A stretch of 64,000 bases of DNA, taken from Trochalopteron elliotii. Taxonomy: Eukaryota; Chordata; Aves; Passeriformes; Leiothrichidae. Below the pieces are notes generated by a model. The model had not been told where the DNA came from. It saw only the letters and a list, made by a program, of their open reading frames with translations, and did not search any database. Positions within the stretch are counted from its first letter, which is position 1, and each line of letters opens with the position of its first letter. The position numbers and the translations under genes were made by a program. The stretch is from NCBI GenBank assembly GCA_024734555.1, contig JANPWX010000097.1, forward strand, positions 4,532,439 through 4,596,438, in the 5' to 3' direction. This document shows, one piece after another, positions 22,701 to 36,600 of this stretch.

Positions 22701-25700
22701 AATACTAGGATAAAGCATCCATGTATTCATCCATTTATACTGTATGTAGTCCAGATGCTCTAACATCTAAATACTGTATTTGTATTATATACAGAAGTAA
22801 TTAAGTATGAACATGCAGAGGTAGAAACATGCAAATAAACTCACTTCCAAGTTTCTTTGCCACAGTTCAGTTGGGCTTTTGTCCATAAATAAGTTCTGGT
22901 TTCTGAAATCTGCTCCAAACCAGATTTATGTTTTTAAGACAGTAAGTTGCGTATTGTCAAGCACTACAGCCAACGACATAGGTCTAAGCATGAAAGAGGC
23001 AGCTTCATGTTAATTTAAATGTTATCTCATTTACTTGTTGAAGTCAGAAGGCAGCATCATCTACAAATAAAATTTCAGGCCATGAAACGTTCCATTTTTA
23101 TGAAGAACGTGGAAAATAACAAGAAGGAGCCCCTGGATACACTGACGGAAGGTTCAGGGGAAAATGCCTTTATTCACAGGTGGGGGCTGCATGCTCTGGA
23201 ACTCCATATCCCTGTTTAGTGGTTACAGGCAGAAAAACAAAACAAACCCATCAAACACATTTTTCAGAAAAGAAATTTTGTGGTGGAGAGCACCTCTCCA
23301 CTGACACCCAGAGAAGAAAAGGAAGAAGGAAAGGGCAGAGACAGGGAACTAAAAGTAAATTGACCAGAGTAAGGACTGTGAAGAGGGAAGTGCTGGAGCA
23401 AATGCTACAATACCAACGAGATATATGTACAGGTACCCATTCTCCTACATATTCAAGTGGTAAAAAACAACCACCCAACCAAAGAAAACCACCCATGCCC
23501 AATTCCCAATGAAGTCTCTGCTTCCCAATAATGTATCCTTTCCTGAGACTTGTTTCTGACATCAATTTTACATGTAAAAGTTTTAGGGCATTTTATACTC
23601 TTCCTTCTCCTCCAATTTTACCAAATTCCTCTGTCAGGCACACCACGATGCACATTCCAAGCATTCTAGACACCATTCACATACTGAGATCCCAAATGCA
23701 ATCTACAGCTTAATAATCTAGCAAATGAAGCACCTAAACTCAAGCTCTGAAAGGTGGGAAATTTGGAGAAAGAGAACAAAGGCAAGAATGAGCTTTTTAG
23801 GTTTCATCAAACAGCAGTTTATCCCTGAGCATAGCTGACAATTACTGTCAGCTTAAAAAACAAAGTAATTTTTAAGAAATCTATGCAGTTTGCTTCCTCA
23901 TCCCTCTGGTTCAACCTTGAAAATACAATGGTTGATGGAAAAAGGAGAGTAAATATTCTTCAAGTGGTCCAGCAAAATATATATACTGCTAGTCATCTTT
24001 AGATGATGAGGTTAGAACAGTCTGGTCCACTTCTGGTATTAACCTACCAAGTTACCATTAGAGAAGCCAGTTACCATTTTAGAGGAAAACTGCTCTTTCT
24101 CTCCTCAATATTGTACAAAACCTCTTCCAGCTAAATTCCTTCCAAGATTAGAAAGGCATTGCAAATTTTCTAAAGGTCCTAGGACGGAAGAAGAAAAAGG
24201 CACAATATCAAAACTGCATTACTGTCATGAAGTGCACTTCAAAAATTACCTAAGGAATAGAAGAAATAGGATCAGTAGCAGAAGACATCTCCATTGGAAC
24301 ACACTTACTTCATTTACCAAAGTTAATTCACACCTTTCTTTCAATGGGGGTATCACACAAATTCTTAACTGATGTCATGTTCCACTGAAAGAAAATTCAA
24401 TCCTATTCAAGTGAACAAAAATAAAAGATGGGGAACTGACACAGAACTAGTGACACAGACATTTAAAGCAATCATAGGACCATTCAGTAATTTTGATTTG
24501 CTACACAATGTTATTTCCTGCCCTGAAATTAAAGCTGGTCTTCGATGGAAAAGAACAGAATTCAGCCTATATCCTCAGAAAGTTGATGAAGACAAGTAGG
24601 AAGTGTTATTGCAGGAAGGTGGAAGATCACTTGCAACTCAAGTGCAAGTAATTTCTCCGTGCCTTTTTGGTCTGGTACACAGACTACATCCTTTTCCCCA
24701 GTTTTGAAGGATACAAACAAAGCTGTTCTATTTTCAATCACAGTGTGCAGACATCTCAGAATCTGCTACTTTGGTGACAGCTGCTGTAGAAATTTAATTG
24801 TATAGAGATGCACACCTGCTGAAATGAGCCATTGCACGGTGCATTTACAATCCCATAATCTCAGTCTCAGGCTCCAATTTAGACATACATTTTATAATAA
24901 GAAAACATTGCTGAAAACAACAGTAGCTAGCACTAGGAAGATGTGTCTACTCTTGACTCTTAAGAAAATTAAGAGGTGTGGGGAGACCAAGCTTTCTGTG
25001 TTCTTCTATTAGAAACCTGGAAAAATATAATACACAAACCTCTTGTTCATAAGCAGTAAGAGTTACATCCACTTAGCAGTGTGTGCCTAAGGCAGAGGCT
25101 TTCCATGTGCCTGAAGGAGACAAACAGATCTGTCATCTGACAAGTTGGTTCACTTTGCTGTTTCTTTCTTCAGCAATACCTTTGGATGTGCCCTCGATTG
25201 TGTATGTGCCATGAACAGAGAGAAGCTAAGCAAATTAGAAAAGTCAAATCCTGCTCTCCATTACTCAAAACTGAATCCAAGCACCACCACGTAATTTTAA
25301 GCAGCAGGACTTCCCTCACTGCCTCCCTGCAAAAAATTACTATTAGAAAAGTCGTAACAGCCACCTTTCCTAATTGCTTCAAAAACACCATGATCACATG
25401 GTTGTGTCTTCTCAAATAAAATATGATCAGCTTCCAACAGTGAGGAATGAAAGCCCTCAAGCTGTGGAAGGTTTGCTCACTACAGCTTCATTTCACACAA
25501 GAGCTCTGTCCTACAAACTTCGTATCTCTAAGTACTTGGAACATTTCCATCATCTGGGCATTAAGCCCCAAGCTCTCTAAATACTTCAGGAAGAAACAGG
25601 TATTTTAAATTAATAATCAGGAACTAGAATTCCAGTGTTAAATTTTCACAAGGTAAAAAAAAATCGTAACAACAAAACACAAACAAAACCAGGACATTTT

Positions 25701-26430
25701 CTGACTTTTAAGCCTTAAATTCATCTTTTACTGTGCCCAGACTACTTTGCCTGTCCTTCACATATGAAAGAGAAGCATCAATAGGCAGATCACTCTAGGT
25801 TCAAGAAAGGTCTTTGTTAATCTTTCTACCATTTTAAACCCTAGTAATGCTTACAAATTTCCTGCTATATAAAGATGCACCTTGCACTGATGTAACTACT
25901 TTTGAAGTTACAAAAATTCTACATGTATGCAGGTGAGTTACAACAGATAGTATAATACAAATCAGAAATACACCAGCCCTGAATAAATTCTAGTTTAATG
26001 AATTAAGTTTTAATTTGAAGGAAAACAGTCTGAATGTAAAACCTCTAAGTTAGATATTTGTAGTAGAAATAATTTTAAAAATTTCATGTACTTTATGAGC
26101 TTTTATCATGCAGCCCTTCACACCAACATGGTCTGTGAAAAACAACCAAATCAGTTAAATGAAAACATTCAAAACCCAAAGAAGAGCTAACCATATCCCA
26201 TTACGAGGGAGGGCAGGTAAGTGCAAAGCAGCAATGAGAAATAGCAGCATCCTGTTCCTGTGAGTACTTTATCCCAGGAGAGCTGGAATAACATTTGGAA
26301 GTTTTGGACACCCCGTAAAGAGTTAAAGCACACAGCTGCCTGTCTCAATACACTGTCAAGGCCACAGAAGAACTTGCCATAAGATAAGCCACCACAGCAG
26401 AAATTTGAGATAAGCACAGAAGGGAGGAAT
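22701..26430. other. Spacer between AGT and COG2, no gene seen
   Basis: This is AT-rich, low-CpG sequence. I recognise no exon, RNA gene or repeat family in it. All open frames are shorter than about 115 codons and lack domain character. Confidence 0.5.
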
Positions 26431-27045
26431 TTGTGATAGGAAGGGGCTGATTCCAGACCTGTCAGAGGTGAGATCTGGTTAGCACATCCTGGTTAATGCA
26501 TCCAGACAAAAATCCTCCGGCAAACTGTGGGAAAGAAAGCAAGTGCTCATACTCATATCACTGCTCAAAATCACCCCAAGTTATGGGACAGACAGAGTCT
26601 GTGAGCACCACCAACCCCAATGTGCCCCCAGACTCATTTCTGGAGCTTCCCACCGGAGGACTGCATGTGATCCACAGGGTTATCAGACAGTGTAGAACTC
26701 TCCCCCAAGGGAGGTACCAGGGCATTCCCACCTGAACCTAAACATGCATGAACCATTGAATTCTTTGTTTCATGGGCTTTCCCCACCCCTGATGGATCAA
26801 GACTGTGACCATCACTTTGACCAACAAACATCTAAAATGGCAAAAATAAGTCTTGTTGCTGGATCCATGGATGGCGGTACCTTTTATCTCTACTATATAC
26901 TTGTATGCTTTCTGTCTTTCTTTTCCCTATATATTTTTCTAAGTGATATCTTTATACTTTCATATTGTTCTATTTCTATAGACAATAACCAAAACAGCTA
27001 CATACCTCTCTTCCATTGCAACCAAACTGCTCTAAAATAAACCCA
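26431..27045. mobile_element. Possible LTR-like remnant
   Basis: The segment changes character from its surroundings: a GC-moderate 5' half, a pyrimidine-rich stretch near 26880-26960, then 'aaaataaaccc' near 27034 that could be a polyadenylation signal. The pattern resembles an avian ERV LTR, but I cannot define TG/CA ends or a target duplication. It lies just beyond the COG2 3' end. Confidence 0.25.
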
Positions 27046-27238
27046 AGATATATATAAAGATATAGCTCTCTATATACATATAGATACGTAAACTCTGCTC
27101 ACTCAGTGTCATTTCACTCTAATCAAGGGTTCTGTTCACAAGAACCTCAGGTACTTTGCCTCTGGAGCAGGTTGTAACAGCCATCAATCAATACATTTGA
27201 TTCAAAAACATATGGGACATCAAAAGTTAGGCAGACAA

Positions 27239-27562
27239 TTTATTACATATTATTTTCAACACAGAACTTTGTTCTTGTACATTTCAAGCTGTACAACAAA
27301 AATAAGAAAAACGTGTTCTTCTACTTTTATTCTATAGTAGAAAGTTTAGAACTTTGATTGCTTTCCATATAATGGATAACTGATAAATTCTCAGTCTTTT
27401 GGTGAAGCAAGTTTATCGAGGCAGAAGATACACTGATTTGCTGCTCGAGATACTTTAGGAAGCACTTCATTGCTATTTATTTGGTAAAACAAAGAAGAGT
27501 TAAATCGTCTCTCTTTCTTTTAGGGACATTGTTTATCTTCCATCACATGCTTTCAAAAATAT
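27239..27562 (-). other. COG2: COG2 3' UTR with candidate poly(A) signals
   Basis: Reading the minus strand past the COG2 stop, AATAAA occurs at 27481-27476, 27331-27326 and 27244-27239. Usage of any of them gives a compact 3' UTR of about 100-340 nt. Most of 27480-27562 is duplicated at 31069-31151 inside intron 16. Confidence 0.5.
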
Positions 27563-27573
27563 CTAGGATGGTT
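27480..27573 (-). repeat. COG2: Parent copy of the duplicated COG2 3'-end segment
   Basis: It contains the end of the COG2 coding sequence (AACCATCCTAG on the minus strand) and 83 nt of 3' UTR. Its near-identical partner is at 31069-31161. Confidence 0.9.
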
Positions 27574-27664
27574 CCGTTGTAGCCTGATCCTTGGCAGTTA
27601 GAACCAGCTCTGCAAGGGCTGAAAAGCTTTTTATGCTGCTTGTTTCCAGTCCCATCTTTCGTAT
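27563..27664 (-). CDS. COG2: COG2 exon 18 (residues 706-738 and stop)
   Basis: The acceptor is CTTTTTAG/ATACGAAA and the stop TAG is at 27565-27563. It encodes IRKMGLETSSIKSFSALAEL followed by VLTAKDQATTEPS, matching the human C terminus. Confidence 0.95.
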   Translation of the reverse strand: MRKMGLETSSIKSFSALAELVLTAKDQATTEPS

Positions 27665-30600
27665 CTAAAAAGATAAAGAAAACTCATTAATTTTCTTTAA
27701 AATATTAAAAACCCACTAATTATTCTACTTAAAACATTTAGTGAAGCCTATGTTTTGTCCTGCATTGACATGTGGCAAAAAACACAACTGCAAACACTGC
27801 AAACTATAAAAAACTGGCATCCAACTTCGCTCAGTTAAGTCTCTCCAGTTACAGAAGTGCCTTACAGGGAAATATTCCACCATCTTCTAGGCAACTTGTA
27901 ACTAAAGCCAGCTGGAAGTTTCCCAGTGAAGCAATCAGAAAGAGAAACTCAGCCGTAGTTGGTTTTAAAGCATTGATTTCAACTGATCCTTTTTTTTCCA
28001 ACTCCAAATGAAGTTTCTGGGCAGCACTTTAAAGATTAACGTGAATACCTCCAAGAAGAGCCAACAGCATGACAGTGAAAGCATTTCAATAGGCTGCAAG
28101 AGCCTATGGTTCTAGCCTTGAACTTCCTGGGAGACAAAAACAACTCTACAATTACAGAGGTTGCTGCAAGTAATTTCTTTGCCAGGAAATCTATTACTCT
28201 GAAAATAAGAAAAATCTGGATCTAACTAAAACCATAATGAAGTGATTCTGAAAGGTGTTTGCTGATGGAACTCTTTGTAATAGTCACATGTACCACAAAA
28301 TTTTCCAAATGATTATGAATAATCTGTCCCAGTTCAGCTTACATTCACACTGCAGTGATGGAAAAGAAGAACAAAAGCTCAACCCCAGGCAAAAACTGAC
28401 AAATAATAGTTTTTGTTAGTAAGATTTCCATAGTTCCACCCAATTGTGATTAGTCTCATATCTGAGAAAAGCATCTGCTCACACACAAGCAGACTTAATC
28501 TACCTGTCATGATGCATCAACAGCATCTGGACATAAACAAGATCAATGACAACTCCTTGGCAACTAATGACATGAACTCTTAGTTGGAAGTTTCTTTATA
28601 GCTAGATATGAATTTTGGAAATAAAGGAGCACAAAACAGTGTGCTAATACATTTTAATGTAACTACTGCATACATTTCCTGGAATATTTTCTTCTGTGTT
28701 TTCCTATTTAAAATTTCATATTTGGCACTGAAAAGCACTTAAGAGTTGTGCAGCACAACAAATCAGGCTGATATCCTCACAGCTCTTGGGAACAGACCCT
28801 GACCACGCAGGAAGTCAAGGCTGGAGACACCCCGACACAAGGCAAACAAAAGGGCCACAAAGAAGTTTCTATCAGACCTAAGTCAGGTCCCTGCCCTCTC
28901 ATCTGTAAACACAGTGGTTCTTCTTAATGCTACCAAGCACGGAGCACTACTTGAATTCTGAGTAGTAAGAAATACAAGCTCTGTATTTGTATAAAAAAGG
29001 ACAGGAAAGTATGCATTGCTGAAGTGGTATCTATAATCACCAAAGTCTGAAATAATTTCCTTTATACAAATGTGAAAACACAAAGCAAAAATCCAAACCC
29101 ACACCAACAAAACTTCCAAGACCAAAATCTGAGTTAAGGTTCCCTTTCCTCTTCCATCTCCCTTCCAAAACCATTAATAATAATAATAAAAAACTCATTT
29201 CTCATAACTTACTTGTTCTCCAAAATACTCAACATCTAGGGCCAGCTGCAGTCGGATTTTGTTATCATCACTCATGCCCCCATTTGTACCAACAGGGTTT
29301 GAAGTTGCAGATCTTCTGGCCTGCTTCAACCTTTTTAGACTCTCTTCCATTTTCTTAACCGAACTGAGCACATCAGATACAGTTTCATAATACCTAAATT
29401 AAGGAAGGTTAATGAGAAAGAAAAAAAAATCCAGTTTACAGAAGAACCTACTTCATACACAGAAGTACATCACTGGCCCTGCTGAACAATGCCAGAAGGA
29501 ATGGCTTCCCTTGCAAAGAAGCTACTTATTAGCATTACCAATTAATCAGTATTTCCATTATTAGTTCCAGAGGTTAATCTGAAGATTACTGTTCAGTCTT
29601 GAAGACCCCTCATCACAACATTTTTGACTTGTTCAAGATGTTTGTACTCAATAGTGACCAAGGAATGCAACTGCTCAATTTTAAACAGTCAAAATCAGCC
29701 CCTCTTTACAATCAATAGAATATTGAGCAAAACTGCTTTTACAAACAGGACAGGAATAACAGCAGGACAGACAAAACCCACGTATTTTTAGGCAAGTTAT
29801 AAAAGTGTATATGAGAATGCACATGTGCACACCAGTAAGAAATGCCTATTTCTAAAATGAAGAAACTGATTTAAACAGGAGTCTCAGCAGGCAGGAAAAG
29901 TCAGAAGAACCCTAACCCTAATTTAGAAATGGTAGAGATAAAATAAAACACCAACGCCCACAGAGTGGGATCCACATTAAAGAAAGCATAGAATCAAAGT
30001 ACCCACATCAACTACTCAACAGAAGTTCAAAAAGCCTTATGGTCTGAAATCCCATGCCTAAGAGGGAAGAGCATATCATACAAATTAACAGATGCCCAGG
30101 ACAGTGAATTAAGAAGAGAAAACAGAGCAACAATGAGAAATTAAAAGATCCATGTGAGAAGTGACCAGATTGAGCTATGTTCTGTAATTTGCTAAAATAT
30201 CTAACTTTCAAAAAGCCTCTCTATGAAAACTATTAGTCTAAGAAGTAAAAAAGTTGAAAGAATCTTCCTGATGATTACTTTTAAACAAGGAGGCAACAGA
30301 AAGCAGACAAACTTTTTTAAAGGGTAATTAGATAGGGATGGCTAAAGAAAAAGTGCTTGCCAGTGCCATGGAAACCTGTTTCACAATACCATTCTATGAA
30401 AAGCAAAAGTATTCCAGTAAAAGTCAGTCATGTCCTCTTTTCCTATCTTGGTATTTCCTAGTCCCACTCACTTGTGATTAATTCTCACTTCTGTTCTACT
30501 CCCAAATCCTTCTGCTGTTTAAGCAAATTTAGCCCCCACTGATTTTCAACTAGTTTATGCTCTTTTCTGTTTCTTTTCATTTAGATGCCAGAATGTATTA

Positions 30601-33600
30601 TCACAGCAAGAAATTAATTATTCGCATCTGTATTCTCAATAAAGAAGCTACAACATTCCTCCATTTAAGAAATTCAATTTCCTTGACTTGTCTCTTGTCA
30701 GTGAGGATAAGATACTTTAAAACAAAATGATGAAAATAGTAGGAACGAATGATGAAAACAGAATTTGACAGAAAATTCTAAGGAATTAAGAAATGAACCT
30801 GCCAGTCTTACTAGTGTTTAACCACTGCCACCATGTTTAACCTAGAACTTAATTTAGTTTTGGAAAGTGAAGAACTGCTTTTTGGGGGGCAAAAAAGCTC
30901 TGGTTGGGTCCAAGGAACTACCTAACAGCTACTTTACGTGGCATCACCAGATTTACTGAAGCTTTAAAAGCAAGACTAACCAGGCACAGAGATGTAGAGA
31001 GACAGACAAAAATTCACCCTAAGATATTTTAGTCCAATAACCTTGAGGGGCTTCAGATTACAGGAATCTTTGGTAAAATGAAGAAGAGTTAAGTGGTCTC
31101 TCTTTCTTTAGGGACATTGTTTATCTTCCATCACATGCTTTCAAAAATATCTAGGATGGTTACAGTTCTTCAGCAATGTCACTTAACAAATGCTGTGGGT
31201 TACCAATAAGCTTGTCTCTATGCACCAAAAACTGGTTAAGAGACATCAAGCTTGAAAAAAGAGGTTTTGTGCAAAAGGAAGATGACCAATGCAGTCAAGA
31301 CCAACCTAAGCTTAGCCCTGTCCAAAATACTTAAGAAAAATTTTAAGAACAGTTGGTGAAAGGTGTAAAATTGTCTTAAAATTTTAAGTCTGTTCTGAAA
31401 GGTACCAGAAGAGGAAGAGTAGGGAGGCATAAGGAGGCAAAGGGCGGGAAAGAACTCGTGTTCTGACTATGGTTTAAAACCTCAGTATTACTACGTGGTT
31501 AAATCTCAGGAAAAAAAACAATCTATGCTCAGCAGCAGCAAACAGACAATATAATATGGAAAGAATTATTAGGAAAAACCACATAAGGACAGACAGAAAG
31601 CACACATACTTTAACCGGAATGGATTCTTCTGATATTACCATCTACGGTCAGAAAGGTCAAAGAAAAACAACAAAGCAAATCCATAAAGATGGGAAAAGG
31701 AAAAAAACCCATCAAAATAGGCTAAGGTGACTGTTTATTTTTAGGCAAGGTTAGAGATATTAAAAAAATATAGCTACCACAAAGAGTAAACTGTCCATAA
31801 CACAAAAAGTAGGGGGTATCCTGTGAAATTTTCTGGCAGAACTTTCAAACAAAAACAAGTATTGCTGTCTCATGTTACATGCTTTAACTGGCAGAACTCA
31901 CAGAATGCAACATCCCTGCTCAGTAAGAATTTAAAATACAGCTAGACAAATGGGAAAAAATCCATTAAGGAACCTAATGCATATGACTATTCATGTTCAA
32001 AAGCCCTCCAGATGCTAACTAGGAAACAGAAGATCTGCTAAATAAAGTATTGCTTTATGACTGCCTTATTAAAACAGTGAACAATTAGCTCCTCAGCAGT
32101 TTAAAAGGTCCAAAGCTTTCTTTTTAACCACTAAAAAGTTGGATAATCATTACACATGTTAAAAAAGTCAAAGGACAGTAGAACTCAAGTTCTTGAAAAT
32201 TCAACCACTGTTCACTGAAAGTAACATGAGGTTAAAGTCTTAGATCAATTCTGGAACAAAATGCACATCTTTAGTTCACTGCTGCATCCCCAGAACTAAC
32301 CAATTTTTCAAATGCCCTATCCACCATGTCATGGTTTGCACAGATCAGAGCAGGAGCCAGGTCCTTGGATTCCCTGCCCAGCTTTTCATCTGCTGAATAC
32401 ACAACATGAGAGTAAACCCAAGGAAATATATTCCCCCCTAAAGAGTGCTGTATTTTGATTTTCTTTACAGTTGTGTTAATTCATAGTGTTTTGGTTTTTT
32501 TCTGTGCCTGGTCAATGGACATTGGAGTTTTTAACTAAGGCAAACAATGCTCTGTATGGTTCTCTTACTTCTGTGTGCTTTCAGAGAGAGCACCTTCCAA
32601 CCACTGATGTACCATGGGCTGCTTCAGGGTATCCCTGTAGTCATTCTGCAGTCGGTAGAAGGGTTTAAGAGCACTGTCAACATATGGTGAAGCTTTAGTT
32701 GGCACCTCCTGGCAGATGACAGGGAAACAAGATGGACAAGAAGGAACCAGTCATTTACTTACTGAAAGTATCAACACCCAATTCTAGCACAAGTAAAAAA
32801 ATGCTAAGCCTGTACCTAAGCAAAGAGATATACAATGTATATGTCCATTTAGGACAAGTCAATGAAGACATCATTATAAACAGTAAAGACACCATCACAA
32901 AATTACTCAGTAGTGTTATACAGAGTGATATAACATAGAACAAGGTTCAAAATGTCCAAAGCTTTTTCAGAGATGCATGTGCCAGCCATTCCTATTACCA
33001 GGGTATGATCCTGAAAGCCCTTTCTGCTCATGCTGATCCCAGAGGAAGCTGAGCAGACTCAGTGCCCAAAAGAGACTATTACACCTTTGTTAAAATACCT
33101 ACAGCTTTGTACTGTACTTCACTAGGTTGAAGTCGTTGTCATGGGTCTGTCAAGCAGATATGCACAGGCCTGAAGAACTCATAACAGTCTCAGCACAAGC
33201 CCTCCTGAGATTTATTTTTCCATTTGCAAGCTGCACTGACCTTGTTGGTTCTCCTATATAATCTTGGAACTTCCAGTGCACTCTTCAGGTATGCAAAGGA
33301 GGACTCACTGAGATCCTGGATAATCCTGTTATTCAAGGTAGGCACACAGGCTGATAGAGAAGCCTTTGAATCTTCCAAGGCTCCTATTAAAGTAAAAATG
33401 CTGAAGTTTAAACTGAGCTACCCTGCCCAGTCACAACACAGATTATATGAATCCCCTCATCCTCCTAACCCCACTCACTATCTGGTGTCAAGTACAGAAA
33501 ATGCTTACCAAATAAATATACACCAGCCACTTATAAAGCATTGCCAGTAACACCAACCGTTCTGCAGCCAGAAACACAGACAGAGGCAAGGAAAGACAAA

Positions 33601-36600
33601 TGGAGTAACATTCTCCAGATTCAAAATTTTTCCAGTATTACCAATGAAGTAAGGGCTTGAATCAAGAGCATCTGACTTTCCAAAGAAACTGTGAGAAATT
33701 CTCTCCAAATTCCCTATGGAATGACTGCAATGTGTTCACCTCAAAGCTGTGACTGGCGACAGACCATCTACTGAGCAGGGGATGTGCACAAGCTCCTACA
33801 TCTCTAATAGACTTGGACATCTACCAGAAGTTCTGTTTTAGAGATTTCAGTGGAATTCATGATGCAGAACTTCTGGATATGCTTGCAGACAGGGACTAGT
33901 TCACTCATGCAGCTACATGCCTAGCTCTAATTATTAAATTGAAATCAAACCCCCTATTTCACATAAAGAATGATCAGATGGAAAAAAAACAAAAAATGAA
34001 CCAAAGAGACAAACCCAAAAACGAAATCAACCCAAACCAAAAACCCAGAAATAAAAAAGGAGGCTAAAATACTGAATTGCTTCTACCCTCTGAAATTAAG
34101 GTATTTAACTACAATAATTTGATAACCCTCTGCCTCACGAGATTCATCAGGCCTGAGAGTCATTTTAGAAAAACATTTTTGTTTCAGCTGGATAATGGAA
34201 AGCCTCTCCTTATGTCTTCTTCCCCAATTCTTTCAAAATTTCAATGATATTAATCTTCTAGGATAAAGTCCTCACTTTCTGGAGAAAAATCCTAAAGGCA
34301 CCTTAGACCCACTCAATTTTAATCATTAAATATTTTCCAGACTCAACACATCTGCTCAAGATTGTTTCTATTTAACAATTTAAACAAAAGGCAAGTTTCA
34401 TTAAGTATTTTCATCCTAAACAATGAAACTGTTAGAGTTGATTTCATCTGTTTGGCAGAAGGGATTTGGGAGGAAGGTGAAGGAGCCCCTCAGCTTTACC
34501 TGCAATACAAGATATATTCTTGAAGCCAATCATTTCAAGCTTTGGTTTAATCATGTCTAAGATGTCAGGAATCTGAAAAAAACAACACAAAACCAAGAGA
34601 GATACAGTCATGTTATAAACATTTAATTACTTTTTCTACATCCTATAAGTTTGAAGTGCATCACAAGACTCCCTCAATTTCTATGGTTTTACTGCACTTC
34701 TATGCAATCAATACTAGAAGTTTACAATATGCACAGGAATTTAGGCTTACACACTAAATCCTCTACCTTACTATTGTACTCAGAGGAAATTATTTAGGAT
34801 TAATAAAATCCACCTGCAATTTACAACTTCACAAATAAATACACAGGAATTACCCCTACTGGGAGACAATTAACACCATACATCTCTCCTCAAGATTCTG
34901 GATCATTACTCAAGTATAATCATGGTGATAAAACCTTTTCCAACCTCCAAGACTAAAACCAGCAAACACTTAAAAGAGAAGATAACATTAATGCTGAATG
35001 TTGCACCACATTCCAAGCTGCAACAGAGACTTTACTTGAAAAGGTGAAATTGGCAGAGTGGCACTTCACACCAAAAAACTGTAGAAAGGTATTATTTTAG
35101 GAGTTAAGTCCAGCAGCTACTAATAAAAATAATTTAAATACTTGAAGTGGTTTGCCCACAATCTGCCATTTCAAATAAGCACAGAGTAGGCCATGTATTT
35201 CAGGTATCAGATATCCCAAGTTTTAGCATTTAAGATTTTTAAAAAAATATGGTACATTATTTTAAACAATTTAATGCCCTTACAAGATGTCCAAAACTTC
35301 AATGAAGATTCTTTCTAAGTAAGTCAAAAGCACAAACCCGATCCTGGAGTTTGTCCAGATCTGCAGCAACATGTATCAGCTGAGTACTAGATATAGAAGA
35401 CACTGGCAGACTTTCTGGAGAAGATCCATTCCCTTGGTCCTCACTGGGGTTGAGGCTTAAAGAAGATTCCTTTCTAACAACTGGAACAGGTTTTTTGCTT
35501 TCCTTTGTATTCTCACTGGAAATGGGCCTTACAGAAACCTGAAACATCAAATTGCAGTGTGAACCCTGGCAATAGTGAAGGCAGTTATAGCTGGACAAAC
35601 TGAAAGAGTACATAAAGGATTTGTAAAACTTCACCATTAGAATGCCACACCTTCCAAGGATGTTACCAAATACCATTACTAAATTATGTAAAAGGTAATT
35701 TTTTTTAAAAATTGAGTGCATTACAAATTTGGATGGTTTAGAACAAATTTGTCTAACTAAGGCTAGTAGAGGGCAGTCCAGTCCTGCTGTCCAACAACTC
35801 TTTTCTCCCACCTCCTCAAGCCCTCTGCTGTCAGGCAAGTGCTTCCCCTGTTTTATCAGCACTTTACACTGTTTTATCAGTACTTTCTATGAGCTAATTT
35901 AGCTGAGAGAACTAAATCACTGAGTCACAAAAGAAATTATAAATGGAAATCTTACAGCTGTTTTCAACTATTGAAGGGGCATGTACAGAGAAGACAGAAA
36001 TGTATTTTTCCTTGAGGTAGAGTGACAGAGTAATAGGCAATGGATATGTACTGTGGCAAGAGAAATTCTGATCAAATAGGAGGAAAAACCAATCAGTCAT
36101 TGGACCAGGGTTCCCAGGAAAGAATGCAGTCACACTCTTTGGATATACTCAAAATTCAATTTAAGAGGCCTTGCACAACCAGTGCAGTGATACTTTTTAT
36201 AAGCTGAACTCATGAACCGCTCCAAGGTTAAAAACCAGTAACTTCACAAAAACACTCTTAAAAAGAAGTCACATAGGTTGCTTCAGAAAGTCTCTTTTTG
36301 ATGGACATAGTCCATTGTCAATCCCTAAAGGCAGGCTGCCCTCTCACCTCGCTGATGAACACAGAGTAGCGCGCCAAGACCTGCAGGCTGAGCTTCCACA
36401 GGCGGTGCGCTAAAAGCGGTAAGAACATCTGGTCTGACCAGCACTTCACGAGACTCGTCCACACCATGTGAGTGGCCAAGAGACAGAAGGAGCTCCCAGC
36501 TAGAAATGATTAGGCAACAAAGGTCAAGTTCCTAAGTATGTTTTTAAAAGATGCAACATCAGTGTCATTGCATTACCCAAGATTTAAAAAAGCCAAGTCT

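Noticed and set aside
29909..29922. Two TTAGGG-like units (ccctaaccctaa)
   Set aside because: Two copies are too few for an interstitial telomeric repeat and are expected by chance.
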